64,000 nt of DNA from Sciurus carolinensis (lineage: Eukaryota > Chordata > Mammalia > Rodentia > Sciuridae), in contig NC_062219.1 of assembly GCF_902686445.1 (NCBI RefSeq), forward strand, positions 111,973,160 to 112,037,159, given 5' to 3'. Shown in pieces: positions 22,088 to 32,515 of this stretch; position 1 is the stretch's first letter; every line of letters begins with the position of its first letter. The position numbers were made by a program, and so were the translations under genes. The notes below the pieces were generated by a model. The model made no database searches. It worked only from the letters and a program-made list of their open reading frames with translations, and was not told the origin of the DNA.

Positions 22088-22731
22088 TCTCTCTCTCTCT
22101 CTTTTTTTTTTTTTTTTGGTCTGAGGTATTCTGTCTTTCCCATTCCCATCTCCCCTCTCTTCCCCCATCTGTCCCCCCATTCCCCTCCCCTTGTCCAATC
22201 CTCCAATCTGGTGGAAACCACCCCCCTCCCCGATTGCAAGTCAGTATCCACCTCTCAGAGAGAACATCTGGCCTTTGGTTTTGAGGGAATGGCGTATTTC
22301 CCTTAGCATGATACTGTCTAGCTCCATCCATTTACCAGCAAATGCCATCATTTCATTCTTCTTTGTGGCTGAGTAATACTCCCTTGTGTATATGTACCAC
22401 ATTTTCTTTATCCATGCATCAATTGAAGGGCATCTAGGTTAGTTCCACAATCTAGCTATTGTTAATTGAGCTGCTATGAACATTGATGTGGCTGCATCAC
22501 TGTAGTATGCTGATTTTGAGTCCTTTGGTATAAATCTAGGAGTGGGATAGCTGGGTCAAATGGTGGTTCCATTCCAGGTTTTCTGAGGAATCTCCACACT
22601 GCTTTCCAGAGTGGCTGCGCCAACTTCCAGTCCCATCAGCAATGTGTGAGTGTACCCTTTTCCCTCACATCCTCGCCAACATTTGTTGTCGCTTGTATTC
22701 TTGATCATTGCCATTCTGACTGAAGTAAGAT
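22088..22731 (-). mobile_element. 5'-truncated L1 LINE
   Basis: Minus-strand L1 of about 640 bp with perfect 12-bp target duplications. Its 3' tail on the minus strand is A16 followed by (GA)7 (plus strand 22088-22117). Next comes a G-rich polypurine tract of the 3' untranslated region (22133-22196 as C-rich plus strand). The end of ORF2 follows up to the truncation at 22731. Antisense L1 text such as 'gagtaatactcccttgtgta' and 'catccatttaccagcaaatg' is clear. The exact duplication and the long A tail indicate a younger insertion than the L1M relics in the window. Confidence 0.92.
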
Positions 22732-22743
22732 CATCTATTTTCT
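22732..22743. repeat. Right target-site duplication of L1
   Basis: CATCTATTTTCT is identical to 22076-22087. It marks the 5' junction of the truncated L1. Confidence 0.9.
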
Positions 22744-22777
22744 ATTTACTATTTTCTTGGTCTGCCATCTTGCTTCC

Positions 22778-22945
22778 CTCACTAGAATGTGACGTCCCTG
22801 AAGCCGGGGACTTGGCTCTCTGCCGTATCCCTGGCACCTAGAACAGTGCTGGCATGTGGTAAATGTTATTGGCTGAATAGATAAAAATAAAGCACAAAAA
22901 GTGGTGCCAGGTACATAGTAGGTGTCCAATGCACAGAGTAAGGAT
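22778..22945 (+). repeat. L2 LINE 3' terminus
   Basis: 'actagaatgtgacgtccctg', 'ccgtatccctggcacctaga', 'acagtgctggcatgtggtaa' and 'atgttattggctgaatag' follow the L2 3' end. A second copy of the 'gtgccaggtacatagtagg' core follows at about 22902-22920. Confidence 0.75.
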
Positions 22946-23014
22946 TTTCATTCCCACATCTTCCTCCATTACACACGGGAAACCAAACATGGGCGCTATT
23001 CAAAGTGGAGGAGC

Positions 23015-23112
23015 AAGGAGAGCAAGAGCTTACAGGCGGAAATTGGCTCGCATGAGCTGTGTGACCTCGGGAAGGTGATCCGTCTCTGAATCCTGCTTTC
23101 CTGCCTCACCCC
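23015..23112 (+). repeat. MIR SINE fragment
   Basis: 'gagctgtgtgacctcgggaa' and 'ggtgatccgtctctgaatcc' are the MIR core, less its 3' end. Confidence 0.65.
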
Positions 23113-23114
23113 GA

Positions 23115-24290
23115 GGAACCCCACACCTGTTCTGCTTTGCCATCACTCAGAAGGGTGGCCAGGCAGCCATGTCCCTGCTGTTATTTTGGCTCTCAGCTCA
23201 GAAGCAGACGGGACTCAAGGCCAGATGCCCGAGTGAGGTCACGACTTATGGATCTAATGTCATCCTGACACGGGAGTGGAATGGTCACCTGCTTGGTGAT
23301 GTCAACACAAGGACAGTCACCTCACCAACAGGGGGACATGCTGAGAGCTCCTGACAGGTGAGAAGCCACCTCCAGATGCCCCTTCTGGGTACCACCTCCC
23401 CACCTGCGCTTCTGTCCAAAGAAGTTGGAGCTCCCTGCCATAGGTACAGCCCTGCTGGTCTAGCAGACAGGCAGGCCCCAGGTCCACTGTGGGCCCCGGG
23501 GATGGTCCACTTGGAGGTCAACATACTTTGTGGGGGATAGCTTCTAGAACATTCTCTCAACCCCACACTAAACAATGGAAAGCCTACAGCGCCTTCAAGA
23601 GGCGTCCAGAGCTGCCAGGTCTGGGACCCCCTCCTCAGCTGCCCGCGGTGTGTGTGTTCACATTTCACAAACGAATCAGCAGCGAATGAAAAACTCAGTT
23701 CTTCAGCCTTTACTCTGCAGTCACTGGCCTCAGGCAACTGTCTCTTCCCCGTAGTGAGAAAAAACAGCAGCTCAGCAGGAAAGACGTGTGTGGGATGTGT
23801 GCAGGGGGTGGCCTCAGTGTGGGACACCCAGGCCCTCCCCAGGGAGTCCGTGGGCCACAGGGACACTGCTCCTGAAGACTTGCTGGGCCAGAGCTTGCTC
23901 AGGGGGAGGAGACAGAGAGGTACCTGGCTTCTAGGGGGAGGTGACCTACAAGAACCTAAATTGGCCAGTTGAACTGCTCTCGCTTGGGCACAGGCATGGA
24001 GGTGTCAGACGGCCTGCTGGGAAAGGACCAAGGACAGCGGGAAGTGGCTGGAGAGGAAGGAAGGGCCCCGGCTTAGCCTGTGAAACCTGCTAGACCCTCG
24101 GGTGGGGTGCCTCTGGTGACTTTCAGCAGGGTAGAGGGAGATTGGCATTTGAGACACCTCCCATGAAAGGGGTCCGAGGGCCTGGGACTGGTGGCCTCCG
24201 CGGTAGTGCAGAGCCATGCTGGGGTCCAAGCGAAGGCAGGGCCAGTTGCAATTCCCCCACCCCTCCTAGCTTAGCCACCATGCCTCTCCA
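23115..24290. other. Unique sequence, no gene
   Basis: The 193-codon minus-strand frame at 23285-23866 has no recognisable domain and overlaps plus-strand frames. It is treated as chance. Confidence 0.45.
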
Positions 24291-24294
24291 TCCG

Positions 24295-24385
24295 CCTCGG
24301 TTCTTACTTTGTTTAATGACCCTGAGGCCCAGAGAGAAGGCAGGGTGCTCGGAGTGGCCGAAGGCCACAGATCAGGGCTGCTGCC
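24295..24385 (-). repeat. MIR SINE fragment
   Basis: 'gtttaatgaccctgaggccc' 'agagagaaggcagggtgctc' then 'gaaggccacagatcag' resembles a reverse-complemented MIR core. Confidence 0.55.
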
Positions 24386-24509
24386 GTCTCTCTTCTACAT
24401 GCAGAGCAAAGCTCCCCTCAGGCCAGGACATGCTCAAAGGAAGCATGGCACGGCAGGTGGCCCGACTCTGCTTTTCCTTTCAAGAGAGCCAGGTTCCTTG
24501 AACTTGAGG

Positions 24510-24612
24510 GCAAATCTATGTCCTCGTTCTTCCCCTGCAGAAATAATACAGTTAATGGGATTATTTCCTGCACGTAATAATGGGCTGCTAAGAAAGGTGT
24601 GGGACCGTCATG
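24510..24612. promoter_or_regulatory. Candidate conserved regulatory element
   Basis: GTTAATGGGATTATTTCC (24551-24568) puts a TTAAT site next to GGGATTA (24558-24564), a bicoid-class OTX/PITX/GSC-type site. AATAATAC and CGTAATAATGG flank it. AT-rich motif islands in GC-rich DNA without a repeat core often prove conserved. Conservation is not demonstrated here. Confidence 0.35.
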
Positions 24613-24884
24613 CGAAGGCCAAGCTGGAAGGCCAGAGCTGCCACCAGGAGGAGGAAAGGGTGGGTCCGCACCACTCAGGGAAGCAGGCTCGTCCCTCCGT
24701 CCCCCCAGCCTGCCACCCACCTGCCTGACTTTCCCTCTGCCTCGTGGGGCTCTGACTCATGCTGATGGCCAGATTGCAAGGCTGCGAGGCCATCACCCTG
24801 GTCTCTGAGGTACCAGTGGGTTCATTTTGGGAAAAGCAGAGTTCACCCTAGACCCAGAGAAGGTCCAAGCTGGATTTTAGAGAT

Positions 24885-25062
24885 TGTAGGGATCATTTCT
24901 TTTCTAGTAAATGGCAATACTGAGGTTCAGAGAGGTGGAGATAGATTATGAGTCACACGACCCGTTGTGACAAGGCCTGGTGGGAAAATTGAGGCACAGA
25001 GATGGGAAGTGGCTTGCCCTGGTCACAGAGCTAGCTGAGGGGTTGTACTGGGGGAGATCAAG
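24885..25062 (-). repeat. Two adjacent MIR fragments
   Basis: The reverse-complemented MIR core appears twice: 'caatactgaggttcagagag' near 24919 and 'aaaattgaggcacagagatg' near 24986. The second is followed by 'cttgccctggtcacagagct'. The duplication suggests two insertions or a local duplication. Confidence 0.7.
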
Positions 25063-25064
25063 GC

Positions 25065-25468
25065 CCAGAAAGAAAAAGTGGCTGAGGCTCCCACAGCCGG
25101 CAGGTGGCAAAACCTGGGAGCAATCCCAGTCCCTACCCCCCAGCAGCCCCTGGAGAGCTCCTCTGTCATCAGCCCTGAGCTCCTGTCCCCCACCCCCTCC
25201 TACATGTGGTCTCCCTTGGCCCCTCTGAGAAGGCGCAGTGGTCCCCTCTGTTTGCCAAGTCTTACTCGTCCCTGACAGGGTCTCTCTACACCCCTCTGCT
25301 CAGCTCCTTTAGATCTTATCAGTCCAGCCCAGGAGGGCTCTCACCTGGACCATCCCCAACAGCATCCGTGTGCACAGGTGCACCAGGTAGGTGGAGCCGA
25401 AGGACATTCCAGCGGCCGGAGACAATGGCGGGAGTTGAGAGGCCCATCTTTCACACCTCCTGAGTCTT
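25065..25468. other. Unique sequence, nothing recognised
   Basis: No exon or repeat was found. The C-rich stretch has overlapping short frames only. Confidence 0.45.
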
Positions 25469-25469
25469 G

Positions 25470-26070
25470 CAGCAAGTAAATCATTATCCCAGGCTACACA
25501 AAGCAATCGTTGAACAAGCCTGTCGCTGCCCTGTGACACGGTAGCAGAGGCTACTAGGGTCCCCGAGTGGCCAGGTGGCAGCTCCCGCGTCCTCAGTCTC
25601 CCTCCCTCCCGTCCCCCTCCCCAGCTTTGGGATTGGGTTACCCCATCTAATCCCTGCTCCTCTTTGAGCCCATTGTAATTTATAATCGCGGGCATGATGC
25701 AACCTGCTAATTACATTGCTCGATTTTGAGCACATCCTGGCTTCTCTGACTCAGGCGGCAGGGAGGAGGGTGCAGCCGGCGCTGCTTTGTGGCTTATCAG
25801 GGCTGGTTATTCAGCTCACAGCCGCTCACGCCTCCCCAGCTCGCCGCCTTTGTTAACCAGGACTTGCATCATGTCCTGCTTTCCATTTCTCTGGAATTTT
25901 TTTAACGGCCCTTTTTTATGAGCCGCTCCATCTTGTTAGCTAATGAATGATGGTGGGGGCTGCGATGGGGTTCGCTTTGTGCCTCTATTAAACGTTACAT
26001 GATTGCAATTATGAGTTAACAAGGGACAGCTAATAAAAAAAATAATCTATTTTGCGGCCTGGGGCAGACA
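25470..26070. promoter_or_regulatory. Candidate ultraconserved-like developmental enhancer
   Basis: About 600 bp of repeat-free DNA with alternating GC-rich and AT-rich blocks. Sites seen: TAATTA (25708-25713), CCTTTGTTAACC (25847-25858, SOX core overlapping a GTTAAC half-site), TTTTATGAGC (HOX/CDX type, about 25914-25923), TAATGAATGAT (25941-25951), TGATTGCAATTATG (about 26000-26013), a second GTTAAC (26015-26020) and TAATAAAAAAAATAATC (26031-26047). No frame is coding-like. The density of homeodomain-class cores is far above that of the surrounding 30 kb. The target gene is unknown. Confidence 0.6.
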
Positions 26071-26074
26071 TGAG

Positions 26075-27068
26075 ACTCACTGCCTGGTTTCCAGGCTGAA
26101 TAATTCAGAGCCCCGGGGACCGCGGGCTGGACAAGGAATCTGTACAGGGAATGAGGGACACTCGCAGGCCTGTGGGGGGCTCAGTGAACAGGAGGGCAAC
26201 AGCTTGATCCCCAGACCTCTTTGGGGGCCTCCCTGCTTGTCCCAGGTGCTCAGGCTCCCCTAGGAAGGCATCTATATGATTGCAGTGGCTTCTCAGCAGC
26301 CTGGATGCGTCCACGCTGCCTCCACAACCCCTCTGCACGGCACAGCACAGTGAGCTTTTAAGAAAATGGAGCCCGTCACGCTGCTGCCCACTTGCACTCC
26401 CCTTGGTGGCCGCCCAAGATCTCCCTTTCCCCACTGGGCCCTGTTTCAACTTCTCCTTTCAGTTTGTCCTGTTCAGAGTGGGCTGAGGCCCTCAAAGACA
26501 GGTGACCCCAAGAGTTAGGCAGAAAGAAGATCTGAGTGGGAGAAGCCTGCAGCTGGCTCTGTCTTCGGACAGACCTGGGGGTGCCAGGGTCATCAGAGGG
26601 AATTGGAGGGACACCTGTCTTTTCATTCCTGATCCAAGGAAGCAAAGGGAGGAGGTTGGCTTGGAACCTACCAACAGGACCCCAGCTCCTGCCCTGAAGA
26701 CTAAACCTGGCCTGTTAACATAGCACACAGCTGCAAAGGAACAGGATTGGCATCCCTTCTGTACAACTGGGGACATGACATAGCTTGTAAGCCAGAGTAA
26801 CAAGGCAGGAGTCCTGGTAGAGGCAAGTCACACCCGCTCCCTGGACCTTGGTTCCCCCATTTAAGCATTTAGTCCAATATCCTTTCAGCATTGAGCAGCC
26901 AACCCAGCCCCACTGAAGCTATGCTCTGCTGCCAGAGGAGCTACTCTTTGCTCGCGTGGCTTTCTTAGGTGTTCAGGAAATACTGCATTAACAAGCTACT
27001 GGAACTAAATGCTCTCCAAGTAGCCTCTGGACACTAAGCTTATTATCAGGTGCCTCTCATGTTACCAG
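26075..27068. other. Unique sequence, nothing recognised
   Basis: No exon or classifiable repeat was found between the enhancer candidate and the MaLR LTR. Frames on both strands at 26105-26803 overlap and are not domain-like. Confidence 0.45.
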
Positions 27069-27069
27069 G

Positions 27070-27470
27070 TGTTTCAGTCGGTTTTCCATTGCTATAACAA
27101 AATACGGGAGTCTGGGTAATTTATAAAGAAAAGGCCTGTTTAGCTCACAGTTCTGGGGGTTCAAGGTATCTACTTCCCTTTGATGAAGGCCTCCTGTCAG
27201 AAGGCATTGCATCAGCAGGACGGAGCGAATGTAGAAGATGGTGAGACAGGAAGCCAGAGAGTCAGGGTCAGGCTTGCTCTTTATAACAAGTCCCTCTCAT
27301 GGGAACTAACACAACCGTGAGAGCAGCACTCGTCTCTTCCAAGGGCTGTACTCCCAATGACCTAATCACCTTCCAACAGGCCCCACTGCTTAATGGTCCA
27401 CCACCTCTCACATGGTCACACCAGGGACCAAACACAAGCACCCTTGGGGGACAAACCACATCAAACCCAG
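27070..27470 (-). repeat. ERVL-MaLR LTR
   Basis: The plus strand reads as a reverse-complemented MaLR LTR: 'tgtttcagtcggttttccat', 'tgctataacaaaatacggga', 'tctgggtaatttataaagaa', and at the far end 'aatgacctaatcaccttcca' and 'gggggacaaaccacatcaaa'. It is a solitary LTR with no internal region. No clean 5-bp target duplication was found. Confidence 0.75.
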
Positions 27471-27474
27471 AGAA

Positions 27475-29100
27475 GCCTGGGAAGACCTCTTACGATCAGC
27501 ATTGTATAACCAAGGCACCTGGGACTCAGAGCCTCGAGCAGCTGTCCCCCCCTCCGTGGGCTCTGAACCAGCAGCTGGTGTGGATCGAGGGTCCCTTTCC
27601 TGGGTTTCTCATGCCCTGGCAGCAGCAGGCGGGCGACCGTGGGGAGGGAGCTGGCAGGAGTGTCAGCAGGAGGGACAACAGAGGGAGCACAGTCTGAGGG
27701 CACCACCGAAGTGCATCTGCAAATGCTGCGGCTGCACTGTGGGCACTGGGAAGCCACAGCCACCCACGCCTCAGTGGTCTGGGCCAGCCCGGAGCAGGAG
27801 GCCGAGCTGGCAGTGGCCAGGCTGCTGAGGGCATGCAGGAGCCGCGGGAAGCGGGAGGGCTAGGCCAGTCTCACCCACAGAAAGCCTCGACCAGGGGCTG
27901 GCTGGCTACCTAATTTGCAGGGCCCTTGTTCAGAAACCGTTAAGAATTTCAAGATGGCAACAGCAGAATGTTAAACCAAGGGTAGGGCCCTCCTGAGTGT
28001 GGGCCTTTCAGGTTTCACGTCCATGAAGTTGGTCCTGGCCATTGGGTTGTGTGCCCAGCTCAGCTCAGAGGCTCTTGGCATGGTACTTAAGTAATAGGCA
28101 CCAGCAAATGAAAGTTCAGGCCCCTCACTGCCTGGGCAGGGACCGTGTAACCCACAGTGTGGGACATGGCAGGGAGAGCAGAGGGACAAGGCACCAGGAA
28201 GACTCATGCTGTGACCTTTTTGGAGGCTGCGTGGACAAAGACAAACCAGAATGCTGCGGGGATGGCAGGCAGGCTTCGGGATTGGGACCACCTGGCCGCT
28301 TGGGGCTGCTGCGCTGCTGGTTCTACTGTGTTAAGGAGGGGCCTGAGCTCTGCCACAGGCACCCAGAGACCCCAAACCTGCAGGGGAGCCCAGGTTCTGC
28401 TAGGCATCCAGCTTAGTCTCTGAAGGTGCGTGCAGTGTCACCAGGGAGAAATTTGGCACTTGTTATGAGCCTGCATCCACCAGGCAGACTCTTGACACCG
28501 AGGATGACGGTTCACCAGCTCCTGGGCTCCTGGGCCTGCGTGTGCTGCCCCTAATGGGCTGGGCCAATACGTAGGCCCTGCATCGTGGGCACTCAGGAAA
28601 CACAGTTGAGTGAGCAGGTGTCCTGTGAGAGAACAGTCCCTCTCCCTCACTCGTCCTAGGGCTGGCACCTCGCTCAGAGGCCGAAGCATGGTTGGCACAA
28701 TGCAGGACACACTCCGCTCCTGAGTGAGGTCTGGTGTGTGCCGGTGAGGGAACGTGCGCACGGAGTGTGCACACCCAGAGCAGATGCACACGCGTTCAGA
28801 GGTGTGCCGCGTAGACGGGGCCTACGTGGACAGATCACGCACCTGGGTGGGTGGGGACTTGTGCATGAGATGAATGCGCACGTGCGGGTGTGGGCTGGAG
28901 GTGCCCACCCGCCTCAGTGTACACCAGGTGCTGCTCACATGGGAGGACGTGTACGTGAGTGTGCCACTGATGTTCAGCAATTCTCTGCTCCCTGGACTCC
29001 TTGTCCAGCTGGTGCCCCTGCCCTTTCAGAAGCCATTCAGTGCCCAGGGCTGGGGAGGTGCAAAGGCCACCTCAGAGGGTTAGGTCTGGACTCTGTCCCT
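27475..29100. other. GC-rich unique sequence
   Basis: No gene was recognised. The segment 28730-28960 is rich in GTGTGC and GCACAC units with several CpGs, a decayed TG-type tract. Frames of up to 138 codons (27299-28416) overlap one another. Confidence 0.45.
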
Positions 29101-29101
29101 C

Positions 29102-29230
29102 ACTCACTGTATGTCCTTAGGCAGCTCAGGTGAACTCTCTTGGCCTCAGTTTTGTTGTCTGTGAAGGGCTCGTGACAGCACATCCTTCATAGGACACGAG
29201 GCACAAACCCTGGTACCTGATAGGAGCCCT
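29102..29230 (+). repeat. MIR SINE fragment
   Basis: 'ctgtatgtccttaggcagct', 'cttggcctcagttttgttgt' and 'ctgtgaagggctcgtgacag' follow the MIR order. Confidence 0.75.
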
Positions 29231-29234
29231 GCCG

Positions 29235-30745
29235 AGACTAGTCATCTTATCCTGGCTGCTGCTGCCATGGGCACCAGGGAGGGTAATGAGAGCAGAGCCT
29301 GTGCCCATCCAACATGCTGGGCGAGTTTCAAATAAAAGCCACCCTGGCCACAGAGGGGAAAGGGGTGGGGACAGGTCACCATGGCCCCCGACAGCCCTGG
29401 GGAGCTGCTGAGGAATCCTAATTTGGAACACACACATAGTGGGGCATAGAAAGATGGGGCGTAAAGTCTCTAATGCCAGGCAACTCTTTAAAAACTGTCC
29501 TCCTGGGACTGTGGTGTGGGCCCCAGGGGCCACCCACCCACTGCAGAGACCTGGTGGCCTCTCAGGCTGAGGTAAATCACCCAAGATTGGCCTCTGGAAC
29601 GCGGTTGTGTGAAAGGTAACACGCACATTACTGCTACATAAACATAGTGAAGCTATTTACGATGGTCACGGCCTGGTGGGCCCAGGAAGCCCCTGCCCCA
29701 TGTGTGTTGGGGGTGGGGGTTGCCGCAACTCTGGGTGAGGAGACCAGCTTATTTTGGCAAGAACCAAAGCCTTGGCACCTTCTGATGCCACCAAACCCAA
29801 GGGCCCCACTTTGGCCCAAAAGAAGCATCTCCTCACAGGCCAGAAAGCTGTTTTGAAATTATGGAAAATAGAAGAACAACATAATCCTGTCTTATTTTGG
29901 CCCTTGTTCTTTGGCACAAGTTTTCAGAGGACACTTTTTAAGTAAGTAGGAACTTTTGCTCCACATCCCAAGAGTGCACAGTGCAGATCTCCATGTGGGA
30001 TCCAGAGAGGGAAACTGAGGGGAGGCTGCCCAGGGAGCCAGTCCACGGGGAAGAACCTACCTCTGCTCTCCAGAGCCTCAGGCCTGAAGGTGGAGACACA
30101 GCTCCTGGCCCCCACTCTTCCTGCCCAGGACAGGAGCAGAGGCAAGTTTTGAGCCCAGGTCCCCTCCCACTTCTGTGGTGGCAGGACTACCCGAAGACGC
30201 GAGGCCTCAGGTAAGCTGGGAACAGGCTGCTTAGTGGTCAAAGACCCCAAGGGTGGCAGTGGCATTCGGGCATCCTGCAAAAATGAGAGCTGAGTCCCCA
30301 CCTGGCTTCATTTCAGGGCAGGGCCGTTCACTGTCCCAAGACAGGTATCAGCCTTGGTCTGTCTTCTTCCTCTGGAACTGTGCCATCAACTGTCGTTTAT
30401 TTTTTCAAAGGTATCGGTCACAAAGAGGTTGTCAAGGCTGATCAACGCCAGTGGGATGGACTCTGGGGGTGTGGAGGCCCTGTGCTCCTTGAGCCTCCTC
30501 CCAGGCCCTCCTAGGCCTCCCTCTGCTCCCCTGATTCTGGGCCACCTCCCTCCATACCCCTGCCCATGTTTGGTCCTACAGTCCCTGGGCCTGGAGTGGT
30601 CCCTCACCCCTTCTTACCAGCCACACACTGAGCACCTGTAGATGGGCCTTCCCTGACCTGCTCAGTTCTCAAGGCCTCCTCACTCCTGAGGCCTACACAG
30701 CTCTGTCAGGCCTCTCGGGCTCACCTGCATGTCCCCAGCTCCTCA
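29235..30745. other. Unique sequence, nothing recognised
   Basis: No exon, RNA gene or classified repeat was found. A patch at 29820-29945 is AT-richer ('attatggaaaatagaagaac') without a diagnostic core. Confidence 0.4.
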
Positions 30746-30749
30746 GCTA

Positions 30750-30972
30750 GTGGTCACCACCATTAATTGAAGGTCTTCACCATGCCAGCCCTGGGGCTTG
30801 TGAGCTCACTTACACTCTCCAATTTCTCACCACCACCTGAGCAGTGGGCCTTTGGGGCCATTACAGGGGCAAGGAAACTGAGGCTGAGAGGCTGGGGTGG
30901 CTCTCAGGGCCACACAGCTGGTGAGTGGGATGGATTCTGATCTCCACATTCTGTCCATTGCACTATGTGGCC
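30750..30972 (-). repeat. MIR SINE, near full length
   Basis: 'aattgaaggtcttcaccatg', 'tgagctcacttacactctcc', 'gcaaggaaactgaggctgag', 'gccacacagctggtgagtgg' and 'tgtccattgcactatgtggc' follow the complete reverse-complemented MIR order. Confidence 0.85.
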
Positions 30973-30974
30973 TG

Positions 30975-31728
30975 AGTGACCACATGCCCCAAGGAACAAG
31001 GAGCAACGTGTCCTCTATTAGGTTGGGTTAGAAAGGGGTCAGGTGTGATTTTTCTTTTTAGATAAAAACACACAGAGCTTATTCATGTGAGTGGCGTTAT
31101 CATTCACTCAGTGAATGACAATGGAAGGAAACACTTACTCTAATCATGCCGCTTAATTCGGTAAAGTTTCGTTCTTCTTTTATATCGTACTAATTCTATC
31201 AACAAATGCAAAGTGGAAAAGGTCCCAAAGCATCCTCATCCCTGTCCTATCCCAGTCCCTTCCCCCGCAGCTTCCACAGTGGTGAATCCGCCCTGAAGCA
31301 CCCACTTCCCCCCTGCCTCTGCCAAAAATGCTTGCTTGATTCACAGGCACTTTTAAAATCAATGAAACTCATCACCTCTGAATATGATCTCTTAAAAATT
31401 CAATTTAATATATCCCATTATTCACTCAGCCCGATTTCAAATAGTTTTTCAAAATCATGGGAAATGACTTTATCAACTAGAAGCAGTATTACGTGCAGCT
31501 CCTTTTGTTCAGTCCTCCACTGATTTCCAAAGGTTCCTAGGTCAGCATCTTGCCCCTTCCCCCACCTTCAGTGGGATCTTATACTTTTATAACACACTTA
31601 GATTCTTTTGTCACGTTCTGTCTCCCATCCTGCAATCTCCCAACTTCCTAAGTGACTTTTTAAAATTTGCATACTTTTATGTCACCTCTTTGTACTGTGA
31701 GGTTTTGTGGGTTTTGGCCACCGTAGGG
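30975..31728. other. Mostly AT-rich sequence, unclassified
   Basis: It probably contains old LINE-derived DNA leading into the L1M at 31730, but no diagnostic blocks were recognised before that point. Confidence 0.4.
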
Positions 31729-31729
31729 T

Positions 31730-31945
31730 CATTTATCCACCATCACAGTGTCACAAGGAATGGTTTCAACACCCTAAAAAGTATTCCCTGTGCCTCAACT
31801 GTTCAACCCTCTCCAACTTCAAACTCCTGGCAACTACTAATTGGATTGCCATCTCTAAAGCTTTGCCTATTGAGAATGTCATACAAATGAGGTCAGATAT
31901 TAGGGAGCCTTTCTCTTAGCAATACGCCTTTAAGATTTACCTGTG
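31730..31945 (-). repeat. Old L1M LINE, first part
   Basis: Antisense L1M text: 'caacttcaaactcctggcaa', 'ctactaattggattgccatc', 'catacaaatgaggtcagata'. It is split from the rest (32123-32515) by an ID SINE, with the last bases 31932-31945 forming the SINE target duplication. Confidence 0.7.
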
Positions 31946-32107
31946 CTGGGCTGGGGTTGTGGCTCAGTGGTAGAGCACTTGGCTAGCATGTGTGATACAC
32001 TGGGCTTGCTCCTTGGTACCACATAAATAAATAAATAAATAAATACACACATATAAATAAAATAACATATTGTGTCTATATACAACTAAAAATATTTTTG
32101 AAAGAGT
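31946..32107 (+). mobile_element. ID SINE with extended 3' tail
   Basis: tRNA-derived ID body: 'gttgtggctcagtggtagag' (A box), 'cacttggctagcatg', then a diverged B-box region to about 32022. A (AAAT)n repeat follows, and then about 55 bp of further sequence ('attgtgtctatatacaacta'), all inside the target duplication. The duplication is AAGATTTACCTGTG (31932-31945) versus AAGGATTCACCTGTG (32108-32122). The tail extension therefore came with the element. It lies inside an older L1M. Confidence 0.85.
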
Positions 32108-32122
32108 AAGGATTCACCTGTG
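32108..32122. repeat. Right target-site duplication of ID SINE
   Basis: AAGGATTCACCTGTG matches 31932-31945, allowing one inserted base and one T/C change. Confidence 0.75.
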
Positions 32123-32515
32123 TCTTTGGGTGGCTTGAGAGCTCATTCCTTTTTCTTGCTACCCAGCCTATACACTGTGTGGACCTATAACTGTCTATGT
32201 GCCCATCCACCTAACAAATTATATCTCGGTTACCTTTGGCAATTACACTTTTGACAATTTCGAAAAACTTGTTGTCCAAAATGCTGGTGGTTTTGGTGTG
32301 GACATAAGTTTTAGAGTCAATTGAATTGCTTTCCTATGGGTGAATGTATTTAGTTTTGTAGGAAACTACACAACTTTCTTCCCAAGTGATCATACCATTT
32401 GCAGCCCACCAGCAATGAGTGAAAGTTCCTCTTGCTCTTTATTCTCACTGGCAATTGTATCATCAAATTTTGGGGTTTCAGTCATTCTGAAGGCACTTTT
32501 ACAAAAGAAAATGGA
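32123..32515 (-). repeat. Old L1M LINE, second part
   Basis: It continues the interrupted L1M: 'gtctttgggtggcttgagag', 'gtggacataagttttagagt', 'tttagttttgtaggaaacta', 'ccagcaatgagtgaaagttc'. All are antisense to the ORF2 3' region. Confidence 0.8.

Noticed and set aside
23285..23866. 193-codon open frame, minus strand
   Set aside because: No recognisable domain and no flanking splice signals of note. A chance frame.
27070..27470. Possible proviral remnant with coding potential
   Set aside because: Only a solitary LTR is present. No internal region, primer-binding site or gag/pol-like frame is seen next to it or to the other LTRs.
31946..32022. tRNA-gene-like A and B boxes
   Set aside because: The box spacing and the A-rich tail mark it as an ID SINE. 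It lacks a cloverleaf with intact acceptor stem and terminator, and has target duplications.
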